A program made the position numbers and the translations under genes. From Thermaurantimonas sp046299575 (GTDB taxonomy: Bacteria; Bacteroidota; Bacteroidia; Flavobacteriales; Schleiferiaceae), in assembly GCF_046299575.1 (NCBI RefSeq), contig NZ_JBKBHX010000003.1, positions 1 through 64,000 on the forward strand: a stretch of DNA of 64,000 bases, read 5' to 3'. Positions 25,942 to 34,978 of the stretch are shown here, in pieces. Numbering within the stretch: the first letter of the stretch is position 1; each line of letters opens with the position of its first letter. Under the pieces are notes generated by a model that saw nothing but the letters and a program-made list of their open reading frames with translations, did no database searches and was not told the origin of the DNA.

Positions 25942-26784
25942 ATGAAGCCAATAAAAATTCTAATTCCATCCGACTTTTCCATTCAATCAGAATATGCCTA
26001 TATTCTGGTTAAAAAGTTGGAAGAAAAACTTCCGGTGGAAATTCATTTCATTCACGTACTCAATACACCGGAAACAGTTACCATTGATGATAGTGGAAAA
26101 ATTACAACATGTGGCGACATAGCACCTGCCTTTGTACAAAAACAATACGACCTGGCCGTTCAAAAATTTGAAGAATTCAAAAAGCGGATCGGCGGCTATG
26201 TGCACACTCATATCCGCTCCGGCAAAATCACGGAGGGCATCATCTCTTTCGCTGAAAAAAACAACTTTGACCTGATAGCAATGGGTACCAAGGGCGTAGA
26301 AGGACTGCGAGATAAAATAGGCGGTACTGAAACACAGTTGGTAGTACGCAAATCAAAAGTACCCGTGCTCTCTTTGAGCTGCAATCGCAGTCAACTGGAA
26401 ATCAAAAACATTCTGTTTGTTCACGATTTTCTGGCCGATGAAGACTTCGACATAAGTCTGATGAAGCGCATCAGAGAAGCTTTTCAGTGCAAAATTCACA
26501 TGCTCCACATCCTTACATCGCATACCAAAGCTCAGGATGTAGAGAGTATAAAAGCAAAAATGGAAAGCTTCGCCAAAGAGAATCAGCTAGAAAATTATTC
26601 CGTCAATGTACTGAAAGACAAAGATGTAGAACAGGGTGTATTTCACTTCGACCAAATGAATTCCATGGATATCATCTGTATTGGTACCCACGGAAAAGGC
26701 AGCCTTTTCTACTCTAGCATTGCTGAAAAATTAGTAAATCACATGTATAAACCTTTAATAACCTTCAGACTCTATGAAAAATAG
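25942..26784 (+). CDS. Tandem-domain universal stress protein (UspA family)
   Basis: 280 aa, two Usp domains (about 1-145 and 150-280). The first ends with GTKGVEGLRDKIGGT, the Gx2Gx9G(S/T) ATP-binding motif. The second has GTHGKGSLFYSSIAE, where the last glycine is lost, so probably only the first domain binds ATP. It opens the second part of the sulfur cluster and overlaps the YeeE-like gene by 11 bases. Its function there is unknown; signalling of energy or sulfur stress is a guess. Confidence 0.9.
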   Translation: MKPIKILIPSDFSIQSEYAYILVKKLEEKLPVEIHFIHVLNTPETVTIDDSGKITTCGDIAPAFVQKQYDLAVQKFEEFKKRIGGYVHTHIRSGKITEGIISFAEKNNFDLIAMGTKGVEGLRDKIGGTETQLVVRKSKVPVLSLSCNRSQLEIKNILFVHDFLADEDFDISLMKRIREAFQCKIHMLHILTSHTKAQDVESIKAKMESFAKENQLENYSVNVLKDKDVEQGVFHFDQMNSMDIICIGTHGKGSLFYSSIAEKLVNHMYKPLITFRLYEK

Positions 26785-27346
26785 CTTTATAGACTTTATA
26801 ATGAATCCATGGCCGTGGTGGTTTTCAGGTGCATTAATAGCGGCCACAATGTTTGCCCTCTTATTTTTCGGTAAACAATTTGGATTTTCATCAAACTTAA
26901 GGACAATTTGTGCTATTGCAGGCGCCGGAAAACGAGTTAAATTTTTTGACTTCGACTGGAAATCTCAAGCCTGGAATTTGATGTTCCTCACCGGATCAAT
27001 CATTGGTGGCTTTGTGGCAAAAAACTTTTTAAGCTATCAGGAGCAGCCTGTAGATATTTCACCAAAAACTATCGAACGGCTGGCCGAAATGAACTTTCAG
27101 GCTCCTACAGGCATGCAGCCCTCTGAGCTAATGGACTGGAGCAATGTACTAACAATCAAGGGATTCCTAATTCTTGCCCTCGGTGGTTTCATGGTAGGAT
27201 TTGGCTCGCGCTACGCTGGTGGTTGTACCTCAGGCCATGCAATTTCTGGCTTGAGCAACTTGCAACTTCCCTCACTGGTGGCCGTAATTGGCTTCTTTAT
27301 CGGCGGCCTTTTAATGACGCATATCATTTTACCCATGTTGTTTTAA
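26774..27346 (+). CDS. YeeE/YedE-type sulfur transporter, first half
   Basis: 190 aa membrane protein with about four to five membrane segments. The signature GSRYAGGCTSGHAISGL contains the conserved cysteine thought to handle thiosulfate or sulfane sulfur in YeeE. A typical full YeeE has both halves in one chain; here the second half is the next gene. Together they likely move thiosulfate or persulfide sulfur across the inner membrane. Confidence 0.9.
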   Translation: MKNSFIDFIMNPWPWWFSGALIAATMFALLFFGKQFGFSSNLRTICAIAGAGKRVKFFDFDWKSQAWNLMFLTGSIIGGFVAKNFLSYQEQPVDISPKTIERLAEMNFQAPTGMQPSELMDWSNVLTIKGFLILALGGFMVGFGSRYAGGCTSGHAISGLSNLQLPSLVAVIGFFIGGLLMTHIILPMLF

Positions 27347-27373
27347 AAATTTTAAAAAACTTACTACCTCGCT

Positions 27374-27787
27374 ATGAAATACCTAAAATTTTTACTTGCT
27401 GGAGTTTTCTTTGGTATCATCATGGCCAAGTCGGAGGCCATATCCTGGTACAGAATTTTTGAAATGTTTCATTTCGACGCCTTTCACATGTATGGTATCA
27501 TTGGTACTGCCGTTACATTAGGAGCGACAGGCGTTTGGATCATTAAAAGGTTCAAAATCCGCGATATCGAAGGTAATCCTATTACCTTCTTTCCGAAAGA
27601 TAAAACCTACAAGCGCTACATCTTTGGAGGTACCATTTTTGGACTTGGATGGGCTCTAAGCGGTGCCTGTCCGGGACCAATGGTAGTAAATATCGGTTAC
27701 GGTTATTTACCTTTTATCATTGTTTTTGCCTTTGCCGTAGTTGGCACCTATTTATATGGATTTTTTCAAGACAAACTTCCTCATTAA
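27374..27787 (+). CDS. YeeE/YedE-type sulfur transporter, second half
   Basis: 137 aa membrane protein. FGLGWALSGACPGPM contains the conserved cysteine of this half. It begins 27 bases after the first half, on the same strand. Split YeeE/YedE pairs are common in Bacteroidota beside metallo-beta-lactamase and rhodanese genes, so the split is not a frameshift. Confidence 0.9.
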   Translation: MKYLKFLLAGVFFGIIMAKSEAISWYRIFEMFHFDAFHMYGIIGTAVTLGATGVWIIKRFKIRDIEGNPITFFPKDKTYKRYIFGGTIFGLGWALSGACPGPMVVNIGYGYLPFIIVFAFAVVGTYLYGFFQDKLPH

Positions 27788-27802
27788 TAATTACTTATAA
27801 CC

Positions 27803-28828
27803 ATGAGCACAACAAGAGTAATTGTTTGGCTAATGGTGCTTGTCACCGTAGTAGCCTTGATCGTGGTTTGGGTCGAAAATTCAAAGGGAGATGCTTCGAC
27901 CACATCCGAGGTTACCGCTACAGAACAACAGGTTCAGACTGCCACAGTTGAAGAGCTGTGGCAGGCACCTGATCCTGAAAAAATTTCAGATGAAGCACAA
28001 CGCGAACTTGTTTTATACGGAAAAGATTTAATCGCACATACAGCCAAATACCTCGGACCTAACGGATCAGTGGCAAAAATTACCAACGGGATGAATTGTC
28101 AAAATTGCCATCTTGAGGCCGGCACTAAGCCTTGGGGAAATAATTACGGATCCGTGGCTTCAACCTATCCAAAATTCAGAGCCCGAAGCGGTGGCATGGA
28201 AGACATATACAAGCGCGTATCCGATTGTTTTGAAAGAAGTTTAAACGGAAAAGCACCTGATACTACTAGTCGCGAAATGCAGGCCATAAAAGCTTACATC
28301 GAATTTTTAGGAACCAACGTAAAAAAGGGTGAAAAAGCTCCCGGTTCTGGTTTAAAAGAGTTTGCAATGCTCGACAGACCTGCTGACCCCGCCCGCGGTA
28401 AAATCGTGTACGAACAGAAATGCCAGAGCTGCCATCAGGCTGATGGACAAGGTTTAAAGCATCCTGATGGAGTAGAATATCTCTATCCACCTCTTTGGGG
28501 CAAAAATTCCTACAACGATGCAGCTGGCTTATACCGCATTACCAATTTTGCTAAATACGTGAAATTCAACATGCCTCTCGGAGCAAGCCATACCATGCCA
28601 ATGCTGACCGACGAAGAAGCATGGGATGTAGCGGCTTTTGTGAATTCACAGCCGCGCCCGCATAAAAAAGTGCCGAAAGACTGGCCAGACATCAGCAAAA
28701 AGCCTGTGGATCATCCCTTTGGCCCATACGCAGATACCTTTAGCGAGCAACAGCACAAATACGGACCCTGGCAACCCATCATCACTTTTTACAAAGATTT
28801 GGAAGCTATATCACAGAAAAAACAGTAA
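27803..28828 (+). CDS. TsdA-like di-haem cytochrome c (thiosulfate dehydrogenase family)
   Basis: 341 aa with an N-terminal anchor (about 5-24). Two haem sites: CQNCH (99-103) and CQSCH (207-211). Between them is DCFERSLNG with C142, the position of the cysteine axial haem ligand in TsdA and SoxA-related enzymes. TsdA couples two thiosulfates into tetrathionate, or runs the reverse. Members acting on persulfides would be hard to tell apart. The sulfur-handling neighbours support the assignment. Confidence 0.88.
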   Translation: MSTTRVIVWLMVLVTVVALIVVWVENSKGDASTTSEVTATEQQVQTATVEELWQAPDPEKISDEAQRELVLYGKDLIAHTAKYLGPNGSVAKITNGMNCQNCHLEAGTKPWGNNYGSVASTYPKFRARSGGMEDIYKRVSDCFERSLNGKAPDTTSREMQAIKAYIEFLGTNVKKGEKAPGSGLKEFAMLDRPADPARGKIVYEQKCQSCHQADGQGLKHPDGVEYLYPPLWGKNSYNDAAGLYRITNFAKYVKFNMPLGASHTMPMLTDEEAWDVAAFVNSQPRPHKKVPKDWPDISKKPVDHPFGPYADTFSEQQHKYGPWQPIITFYKDLEAISQKKQ

Positions 28829-28861
28829 TCTTTACATGACATTTGGAAAAATATTTGAAAA

Positions 28862-29293
28862 ATGAAAAAGTTTTTGTACCCGTTTGTTCTTCTTTCGTTT
28901 TTAGTAAATCCCGCTTTTGCTCAGAAAAAGAACAAGAAAGCCGAAGAACCACTGAAAATCATTTTTCAACTAACTACTGATGATACACTGGCTCACAAAG
29001 CCTTGATGAAACAGCTCTCTAACATCACAAGTGTAGAGCCAGGAGTTCAAATTGAAGTAGTATGCCATGGACCGGGATTGACCCTACTACAAAAGTCCAA
29101 ATCAACACAAAAAGCCAAAGTGACTGAATTTGCCAATAAAGGTATAGCATTTAAAGCCTGCGAATTCTCAATGTCTGAGCGCAACGTGTCAAAAGAAGAT
29201 ATTCTCGATGAGGCTGGATTTGTAAAAGCTGGTATAGTGCACATTGTACGCAAACAGCGCGAAGGCTGGAACTACATAAAATCTGGTTTTTAG
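28862..29293 (+). CDS. Exported DsrE-family protein
   Basis: 143 aa. A signal peptide (1-20) precedes a DsrE/DsrF-like fold: VVCHGPGLTLL, then FKACEFSMSERNV with the conserved C100, plus C68. DsrE-like proteins carry persulfide sulfur on such a cysteine. Being exported, it may accept sulfane sulfur in the periplasm from the rhodanese or the TsdA-like cytochrome. It lies between the cytochrome and porin genes. Confidence 0.88.
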   Translation: MKKFLYPFVLLSFLVNPAFAQKKNKKAEEPLKIIFQLTTDDTLAHKALMKQLSNITSVEPGVQIEVVCHGPGLTLLQKSKSTQKAKVTEFANKGIAFKACEFSMSERNVSKEDILDEAGFVKAGIVHIVRKQREGWNYIKSGF

Positions 29294-29321
29294 TAGATCT
29301 TAAAAAAACTTTTTTGGATTG

Positions 29322-30746
29322 ATGAGAATATTTCCGTTTGGGAAAGCTTTTACTTTATTACTCCTGTTTCAGACAGTTTTTGCTCAACACCAAGACATTC
29401 TCGAAAAACCAAATATCTGGAAAGGCCCGGAGAGAAATCCAAAAAATCAAAATTCACCTTTGAACGCCTTTAAAAATGGGACGATTCACGGGCATTTCCG
29501 ATACTTCTACAGTCATACTGATAACAATGGACTTCTAAGTGATTATTTCGCTAAAGCCTTTGGAGGAGGTTTTAAGTACGAAAGTGCTCCTTACAAAAAT
29601 TTTCAGTATGGTTTGGGAGGATTTTACATCTTTAACCTGCACTCATCACCCCTCGACCGTTTGGACTCTCTTAGCAACAAGGGGAGTCGTTACGAACTTG
29701 AACTTTTTGACATTACCGATCCGCGCAACAGACATGAAATGGATCGGTTGGAGGAATTTTACATAAAGTACAACTTCGGCAAAAAATCATCCCTAAAAGT
29801 AGGCCGTCAACTCATCAACACACCATTTATCAATCTCCAAGACGGAAGAATGCGCCCAACGGCGATACAAGGCATTTGGAGCGAAATCAATGAATTTGAA
29901 AGTTTTTCAGTAGATGCGGGTATTTTTAATTCTATTTCGCCCAGAAGTACCATTTCTGTATACAAAATTGGCGAATCCATCGGCCTGTTTCCACAAGGAT
30001 TTGATGAGACTGGACATCCCAATCATTACCACGACCACGTAAAAGCTCAATACGTCGCCCTTGCCGGACTCTTATATCATCCTAAAAAATATCTTCAGAT
30101 TTCCAATTGGCACATGCTCATCGACAATGTGATGTATTCCACTTTCGTTCAGGCTGATGCATTTACACCAACCCGATTTGGAAATCTCTTCAGTGCTGTG
30201 CAAGGCATCTTTCAACATGCCATAGGAAACGGTGGCAACGATGACCCACAATTCCGATATATTCCAATACATCATAAGGCAGCTACATATGGATTAAAAG
30301 CTGGTTTAGATCTTGAAAAATTTCAATTTTCGCTTAACTACAACAGAATCACGTCACAAGGCAGATATATCATGCCCAGAGAATGGGGACGCGAACCGTT
30401 CTTCACCTTCATACCTCGCGAGCGAAACGAAGGTGCCGGCGATGTTCATGCATATGCCTTAAAAATAACTTATGAACCTTCAGAATCATGGGTCATAGCT
30501 TTTCACTCGGGATATTTCGATTTACCTAACATCGACAATGTTCGACTGAACAAATACAAAATGCCCTCTTATTACCACATCAATCTCGACGTTTACCATG
30601 AGTTTAAAGGCGTTTTGGAGGGTTTAGATATGCATGTATTGATAACTTCTAAAATCAACGCTCAAGATCAATCCCTTACACCTGATCTTGAAATCAACAG
30701 GGTAAATATGTTGCTTTACAACGCTGTAATAAATTACCATTTCTAA
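29322..30746 (+). CDS. OprD-like outer membrane porin
   Basis: 474 aa from ATG 29322 (a TTG directly before is less likely). Signal peptide to about residue 21. The body has the OprD-family features LKVGRQLINTPF and RMRPTAIQGIW, alternating aromatic strands and a terminal phenylalanine (NYHF). Such porins pass small anions or substrates. Position between DsrE-like and SulP genes suggests entry of a sulfur anion. Family-level call; substrate is inference. Confidence 0.8.
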   Translation: MRIFPFGKAFTLLLLFQTVFAQHQDILEKPNIWKGPERNPKNQNSPLNAFKNGTIHGHFRYFYSHTDNNGLLSDYFAKAFGGGFKYESAPYKNFQYGLGGFYIFNLHSSPLDRLDSLSNKGSRYELELFDITDPRNRHEMDRLEEFYIKYNFGKKSSLKVGRQLINTPFINLQDGRMRPTAIQGIWSEINEFESFSVDAGIFNSISPRSTISVYKIGESIGLFPQGFDETGHPNHYHDHVKAQYVALAGLLYHPKKYLQISNWHMLIDNVMYSTFVQADAFTPTRFGNLFSAVQGIFQHAIGNGGNDDPQFRYIPIHHKAATYGLKAGLDLEKFQFSLNYNRITSQGRYIMPREWGREPFFTFIPRERNEGAGDVHAYALKITYEPSESWVIAFHSGYFDLPNIDNVRLNKYKMPSYYHINLDVYHEFKGVLEGLDMHVLITSKINAQDQSLTPDLEINRVNMLLYNAVINYHF

Positions 30747-30837
30747 TTTTTCCTTTTAGCTATCAATCGATTTCCACTTAATTGACTAAATTCCTTTTTT
30801 TTTAATTTGGGGGCTAAAAAGGAATTTCTATAATCAA

Positions 30838-32385
30838 TTGATTGACTGTGCGAAAACTAATCTTCTGAAAGACCTAAGGTCAGGATTTCAAATTTTTCTC
30901 TTGGCACTACCCCTTAGCCTGGGCATTGCCAGAGCCAGCGGATACCCACCTGCTATGGGCATACTCACTGCCATGATAGGCGGCATGGTTACATCGCTTT
31001 TCAGAGTTACACCCCTTGCCATCAAGGGGCCGGCGGCTGGTCTGATCACAGTAGTGGCAGCAGCTATAGCAGATTTCGGTGGCATAGACTCGGCCTGGGG
31101 TACAATCTCAGCCATTGTTTTGCTTGTGGGTGTTGCACAGATTCTTTTTGGGATTTTTAAACTCGGTAGTATAAGCGAGTATTTTCCCGAGACAGTGGTT
31201 CATGGTATGTTGGCAGCCATTGGCTTAATCATAATTCTGAAGCACATACCCATACTGCTCGGTGTGGATCCTGCCTTATATAAAAATCTCAGTCCTGTGG
31301 AGTTATTCGTGTCAATTCCTGTTTTTTTTGAAAACATTCAGATGCAAGTGGCAATCATTGGATTCCTCAGTTTGGGACTTCTGATCATTTACCCGTTTAT
31401 TACAATAAAATCGATCAGGAGATTACCTGCTCCCATATGGATACTGACAGCGTCCATCGGATTGGCAATATACTGGCAGATGAAGACCAATGCATTGACC
31501 TATGAATTGGTGCACATCGGAAACTTCTGGGACTCCATCAATATCAGGCCTGATTTCACTGCAGTAAAGCAAGGGTTATTCTGGAAATATTTTATCATGT
31601 TTCTGTTTGTGAGTACGATTGAATCCTTACTTACCGTGAAAGCGCTTGAGTCAATAGATCCTAAGAAAAGAGAGGTCAATCCAGATGGGGATTTAATCGG
31701 ACAGGGTGCCGGAAATATGTTTTCGGGTCTGCTCGGCGGACTGCCGATGATTTCGGAGGTTGTGCGCAGTACTTCGAATGCATCTTTTGGGGCACAGAGC
31801 AAATGGGCAAACTTTTTCCACGGTTTTTTTATGCTCCTTGTGATGCTTCTGTTTATCCCGGTCATTGAATGGATTCCGAATGCATCTCTTGCTGCTCTAC
31901 TGCTCTTCGCAGGATACAACCTGGCTTCCCTAAAACACTTCATCCATGTCTATAAAATTGGAAAAGAGCAATTTGTAATTTTTTTGGTGACAATATTTTT
32001 CACCTTATATGAAGATCTGCTGGTGGGCGTGGCAGCCGGAATGCTGATTAAAGCCGCAATTGAAATGCATTATGGTCTTACATTTAAAAATCTCTTCCGT
32101 GCTGCCTATACATTGGAAAAATCCGCTACATCACTCACTATCAGGATGAAAGAAGCAGCCATATTCACTCACAGAAATGCCATTAAAAATTTGCTGGAAT
32201 CAAATAAAGAATTTCCTCACCTGATCATCGATCTTTCAGCTGTAAAAATCATTGACCATTCGTTTATGGTGATGTTAGATTCTCTAAAAAAAAATAAATA
32301 TGGAGATAGATTGACAATAATTGGTTTTGAAAATTTCAGAGCCCTCTCTGAGCATTCGCTTTCGACCAAAGTTTCAACGGGTTAA
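30838..32385 (+). CDS. SulP-family anion permease with STAS domain
   Basis: 515 aa from a TTG start; no in-frame ATG lies before residue 40, and GGAA (30821-30824) sits about 13 bases upstream. A membrane core (about 10-400) starts with FLLALPLSLGIARASG, the SulP signature, and continues with AIKGPAAGLI. A C-terminal STAS domain (about 420-515) has LIIDLSAVKIIDHSFM. Substrates of the family include sulfate and bicarbonate. Its location suggests sulfate movement as the end product of sulfur oxidation, but bicarbonate cannot be excluded. Confidence 0.9.
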   Translation: MIDCAKTNLLKDLRSGFQIFLLALPLSLGIARASGYPPAMGILTAMIGGMVTSLFRVTPLAIKGPAAGLITVVAAAIADFGGIDSAWGTISAIVLLVGVAQILFGIFKLGSISEYFPETVVHGMLAAIGLIIILKHIPILLGVDPALYKNLSPVELFVSIPVFFENIQMQVAIIGFLSLGLLIIYPFITIKSIRRLPAPIWILTASIGLAIYWQMKTNALTYELVHIGNFWDSINIRPDFTAVKQGLFWKYFIMFLFVSTIESLLTVKALESIDPKKREVNPDGDLIGQGAGNMFSGLLGGLPMISEVVRSTSNASFGAQSKWANFFHGFFMLLVMLLFIPVIEWIPNASLAALLLFAGYNLASLKHFIHVYKIGKEQFVIFLVTIFFTLYEDLLVGVAAGMLIKAAIEMHYGLTFKNLFRAAYTLEKSATSLTIRMKEAAIFTHRNAIKNLLESNKEFPHLIIDLSAVKIIDHSFMVMLDSLKKNKYGDRLTIIGFENFRALSEHSLSTKVSTG

Positions 32386-33428
32386 TCAGCTTTTTCTTTT
32401 TTCTTAAAATCGCTAAACCGCGTGGTAACACTAAACAAGTTAGCCGCGCCACTCACATGATATACCCCTCTGGAATATTGTATCATAAACTTACTGACTC
32501 TGAAACCAAATCCAAACGTCAGACCGGCGGATGACCTTCGAGTATTCATTCGCAACTCTTGCTGCATGCGAAAGTTGTACCCGATAGCGACATTAAAACC
32601 TTTGGTAGGAGACAGCTCTGCCCCGAAACTGAGATGACGGAATACTTTGTTGGCCAAAGTGATGTTTTCTTCGATAAGCTGGCTGGTGATAGGATCCCTG
32701 CGAGAATTGGCGGGATTGATAAAACTGACATCGGGTCTGTGCAACTGATCAGCCGTGATGTGCCAACGAAGCGGCAGATGTCTGAACCGATTGCTCACAC
32801 CGATCTGGAGGTCAAAAGGCAGGCGACCGCGCTCTGTCGTATAGGGATCCCATTGGAAGCCGGCATTTCTGATCAATAGACTCCATGTCAAAAGTTTTTC
32901 AGGTATGTGATAGGTCACCCCAAGGTCAGTAGCCAGCCCAAAGGAACTGTACTGCTCATAGGCCGAATTTATGATTTTTAAATTGGCCCCTGCATAGAGG
33001 TTTTCATAAACTTCGCGGCCATGACCAAGAGTGATGACAAGATCTGAAACATCAAATTCACCGGTCTGCACACCAAACTGATTGGCCGCCACAAATTTTC
33101 CGTACTGAAAACTGCGAATGCCCAGTGTGAAAGTACCTGCCTTATCAAAGTGATGAGCATAGTTGGCACTTCCGATGAATATATCAGCCGGAAAGCTCAC
33201 TGCATTCAAGCTAAGCGAGCCATGAAGCTGAGCGTGAATCAATGCTGGATTGAGGATGGCAAAATTTACATCCGGCTCCCAGTAGGCTATGGGCAGCCGA
33301 CCCATAGCCACCACTCTGGCCTCAGGGGTGATATTCAGAAACTGGTACACCTCTCGCCCACCGATCTGGCCTGAGAGCCCTGCCGATGCTAATGAAAAGA
33401 AGACCGTAAATAAATGCCTGAACTGCAT
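32382..33428 (-). CDS. porQ: Type IX secretion system protein PorQ
   Basis: 348 aa from ATG 33428. Outer membrane beta-barrel of the PorV/PorQ group; part of the attachment complex that fixes type IX cargo at the surface. Signal peptide, then GGREVYQFLNITPEARVVAMG, which matches PorQ starts, followed by FAILNPALI, barrel strands and a basic tail. Overlaps the convergent SulP gene by four bases. Cargo proteins with type IX sorting domains lie at 40.3 and 43 kb. Confidence 0.88.
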   Translation of the reverse strand: MQFRHLFTVFFSLASAGLSGQIGGREVYQFLNITPEARVVAMGRLPIAYWEPDVNFAILNPALIHAQLHGSLSLNAVSFPADIFIGSANYAHHFDKAGTFTLGIRSFQYGKFVAANQFGVQTGEFDVSDLVITLGHGREVYENLYAGANLKIINSAYEQYSSFGLATDLGVTYHIPEKLLTWSLLIRNAGFQWDPYTTERGRLPFDLQIGVSNRFRHLPLRWHITADQLHRPDVSFINPANSRRDPITSQLIEENITLANKVFRHLSFGAELSPTKGFNVAIGYNFRMQQELRMNTRRSSAGLTFGFGFRVSKFMIQYSRGVYHVSGAANLFSVTTRFSDFKKKEKAD

Positions 33429-33455
33429 CAATCTAAAAACTACAATTTTGATAGC

Positions 33456-34850
33456 TTATTGCGCGGCCAGCTTTGCATAGTTCTTAAAAAACAACGGAAT
33501 AGTCTCAATTCCGATAAAGTAGTTGAAAAGTCCGTAGTGTTCGTTGGGTGAATGGATAGCATCGCTGTCGAGCCCGAATCCCATCAGGATTGATTTCACG
33601 CCGAGTTCACGTTCAAAGAGTGCTACGATGGGTATACTGCCACCGCTGCGTACCGGGACAGGTTTTTTACCAAAAGTCGCTTCCATCGCTGCACTGGCTG
33701 CACGGTATTCTGCACTATCCAGAGGTGAAACGTACGGATCGCCTCCATGGTGGGGCTTTACTACTACGGATACACAATCAGGGGCAATCGCTTCAAAGTG
33801 CTTTTTGAAGAGTTCGGTAATTTTTTCGGGATTCTGATTGGGCACCAATCGCATTGAAATTTTGGCAAAAGCCTTGGAAGGAATCACTGTTTTGGCGCCT
33901 TCTCCGGTATATCCGCCCCAGATGCCGTTTACATCCAAAGTAGGACGGATAGATGTGCGTTCAGGTGTGGTGTAGCCTTTTTCACCCCATGTATTTTTAA
34001 GGCCTATGGATTTTTTAAAGGCTTCATCGCTATGCGGTGCCTGAGCCATTAATTCTCTCTCCTCTGCCGAAAGCTCTACCACATCGTCATAAAAGCCCGG
34101 AATGGTAATATGGTTGTTTTCATCATGCAGGGAAGAGATCATCTTTGCGAGGATATTGATTGGATTGGGCACGGCACCGCCGTACAAACCGGAGTGCAGG
34201 TCTCGGTTTGGACCGGTCACTTCCACTTCTACATAACTCAATCCGCGCAGACCGGTGCATATAGATGGAGTATCATTGGACAGAATACCTGTGTCTGAAA
34301 TAAGTATTGTATCGCACTTCAGGCGCTCACGGTTATTGACCACAAACCAACCCAAATTGGCAGAGCCCACCTCTTCTTCACCTTCAATCATAAATTTTAC
34401 ATTGCATGGCAAAGTATCGGTAGCAATCATGGCCTCTACGGCCTTTATATGCATGAAAAACTGCCCCTTGTCGTCACAGGCACCACGAGCAAAAATGGCT
34501 CCCTGCGGATGAATATCCGTTTTTTTAATTACCGGCTCAAAGGGGCCTGATTCCCAGAGATCCAATGGATCCGGTGGCTGCACATCGTAATGGCCGTAAA
34601 CCAGTACAGTCGGCAATTTCGAATCCTTTATGTATTCTCCATAAACTACCGGATATCCAGGCGTAGAGCAAACTTCCACATCTTTTACACCGGCTTTTTT
34701 AAGAAAGTGTGCGGTAAGCTGTGCAGCCTTTTCCACATCGCTTTTGTATTTAGGGTCAGCACTCACGCTCGGTATGCGCAGCAATTCCATGAGTTCTTCT
34801 AAAAATCGATCTCTGTTGGTCTGGATATAGTTTTTAATTTCAGCGTGCAT
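33456..34850 (-). CDS. M20 family dipeptidase
   Basis: 464 aa from ATG 34850; the frame runs 39 codons further upstream but that part has no family sequence. Zinc sites: YGHYDVQPPDP, ARGACDDKGQ and EGEEEVGS, and a lid dimerisation domain near GLRGLSYVEVEV. The C-terminus has AIHSPNEHY. These enzymes cleave dipeptides in the cytoplasm. Length is normal for the bacterial carnosinase-like dipeptidases. It lies back to back with the kinase gene. Confidence 0.93.
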   Translation of the reverse strand: MHAEIKNYIQTNRDRFLEELMELLRIPSVSADPKYKSDVEKAAQLTAHFLKKAGVKDVEVCSTPGYPVVYGEYIKDSKLPTVLVYGHYDVQPPDPLDLWESGPFEPVIKKTDIHPQGAIFARGACDDKGQFFMHIKAVEAMIATDTLPCNVKFMIEGEEEVGSANLGWFVVNNRERLKCDTILISDTGILSNDTPSICTGLRGLSYVEVEVTGPNRDLHSGLYGGAVPNPINILAKMISSLHDENNHITIPGFYDDVVELSAEERELMAQAPHSDEAFKKSIGLKNTWGEKGYTTPERTSIRPTLDVNGIWGGYTGEGAKTVIPSKAFAKISMRLVPNQNPEKITELFKKHFEAIAPDCVSVVVKPHHGGDPYVSPLDSAEYRAASAAMEATFGKKPVPVRSGGSIPIVALFERELGVKSILMGFGLDSDAIHSPNEHYGLFNYFIGIETIPLFFKNYAKLAAQ

Positions 34851-34978
34851 GAATGATTGATTAGGAATGTGCCAAAGATAGGGAGTACTGCATACAAGCT
34901 GCATTTTGATTAGCTTTTTTCCAGATGGGATAAATCTGGTAAGGCCTGATTCGTTACATTCGTCCAAATTTCTGCGCG

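Noticed and set aside
26774..27787. Frameshift in a single YeeE/YedE gene
   Set aside because: The halves have separate starts, a 27-base spacer and each keeps its own conserved cysteine; split pairs are normal in this phylum.
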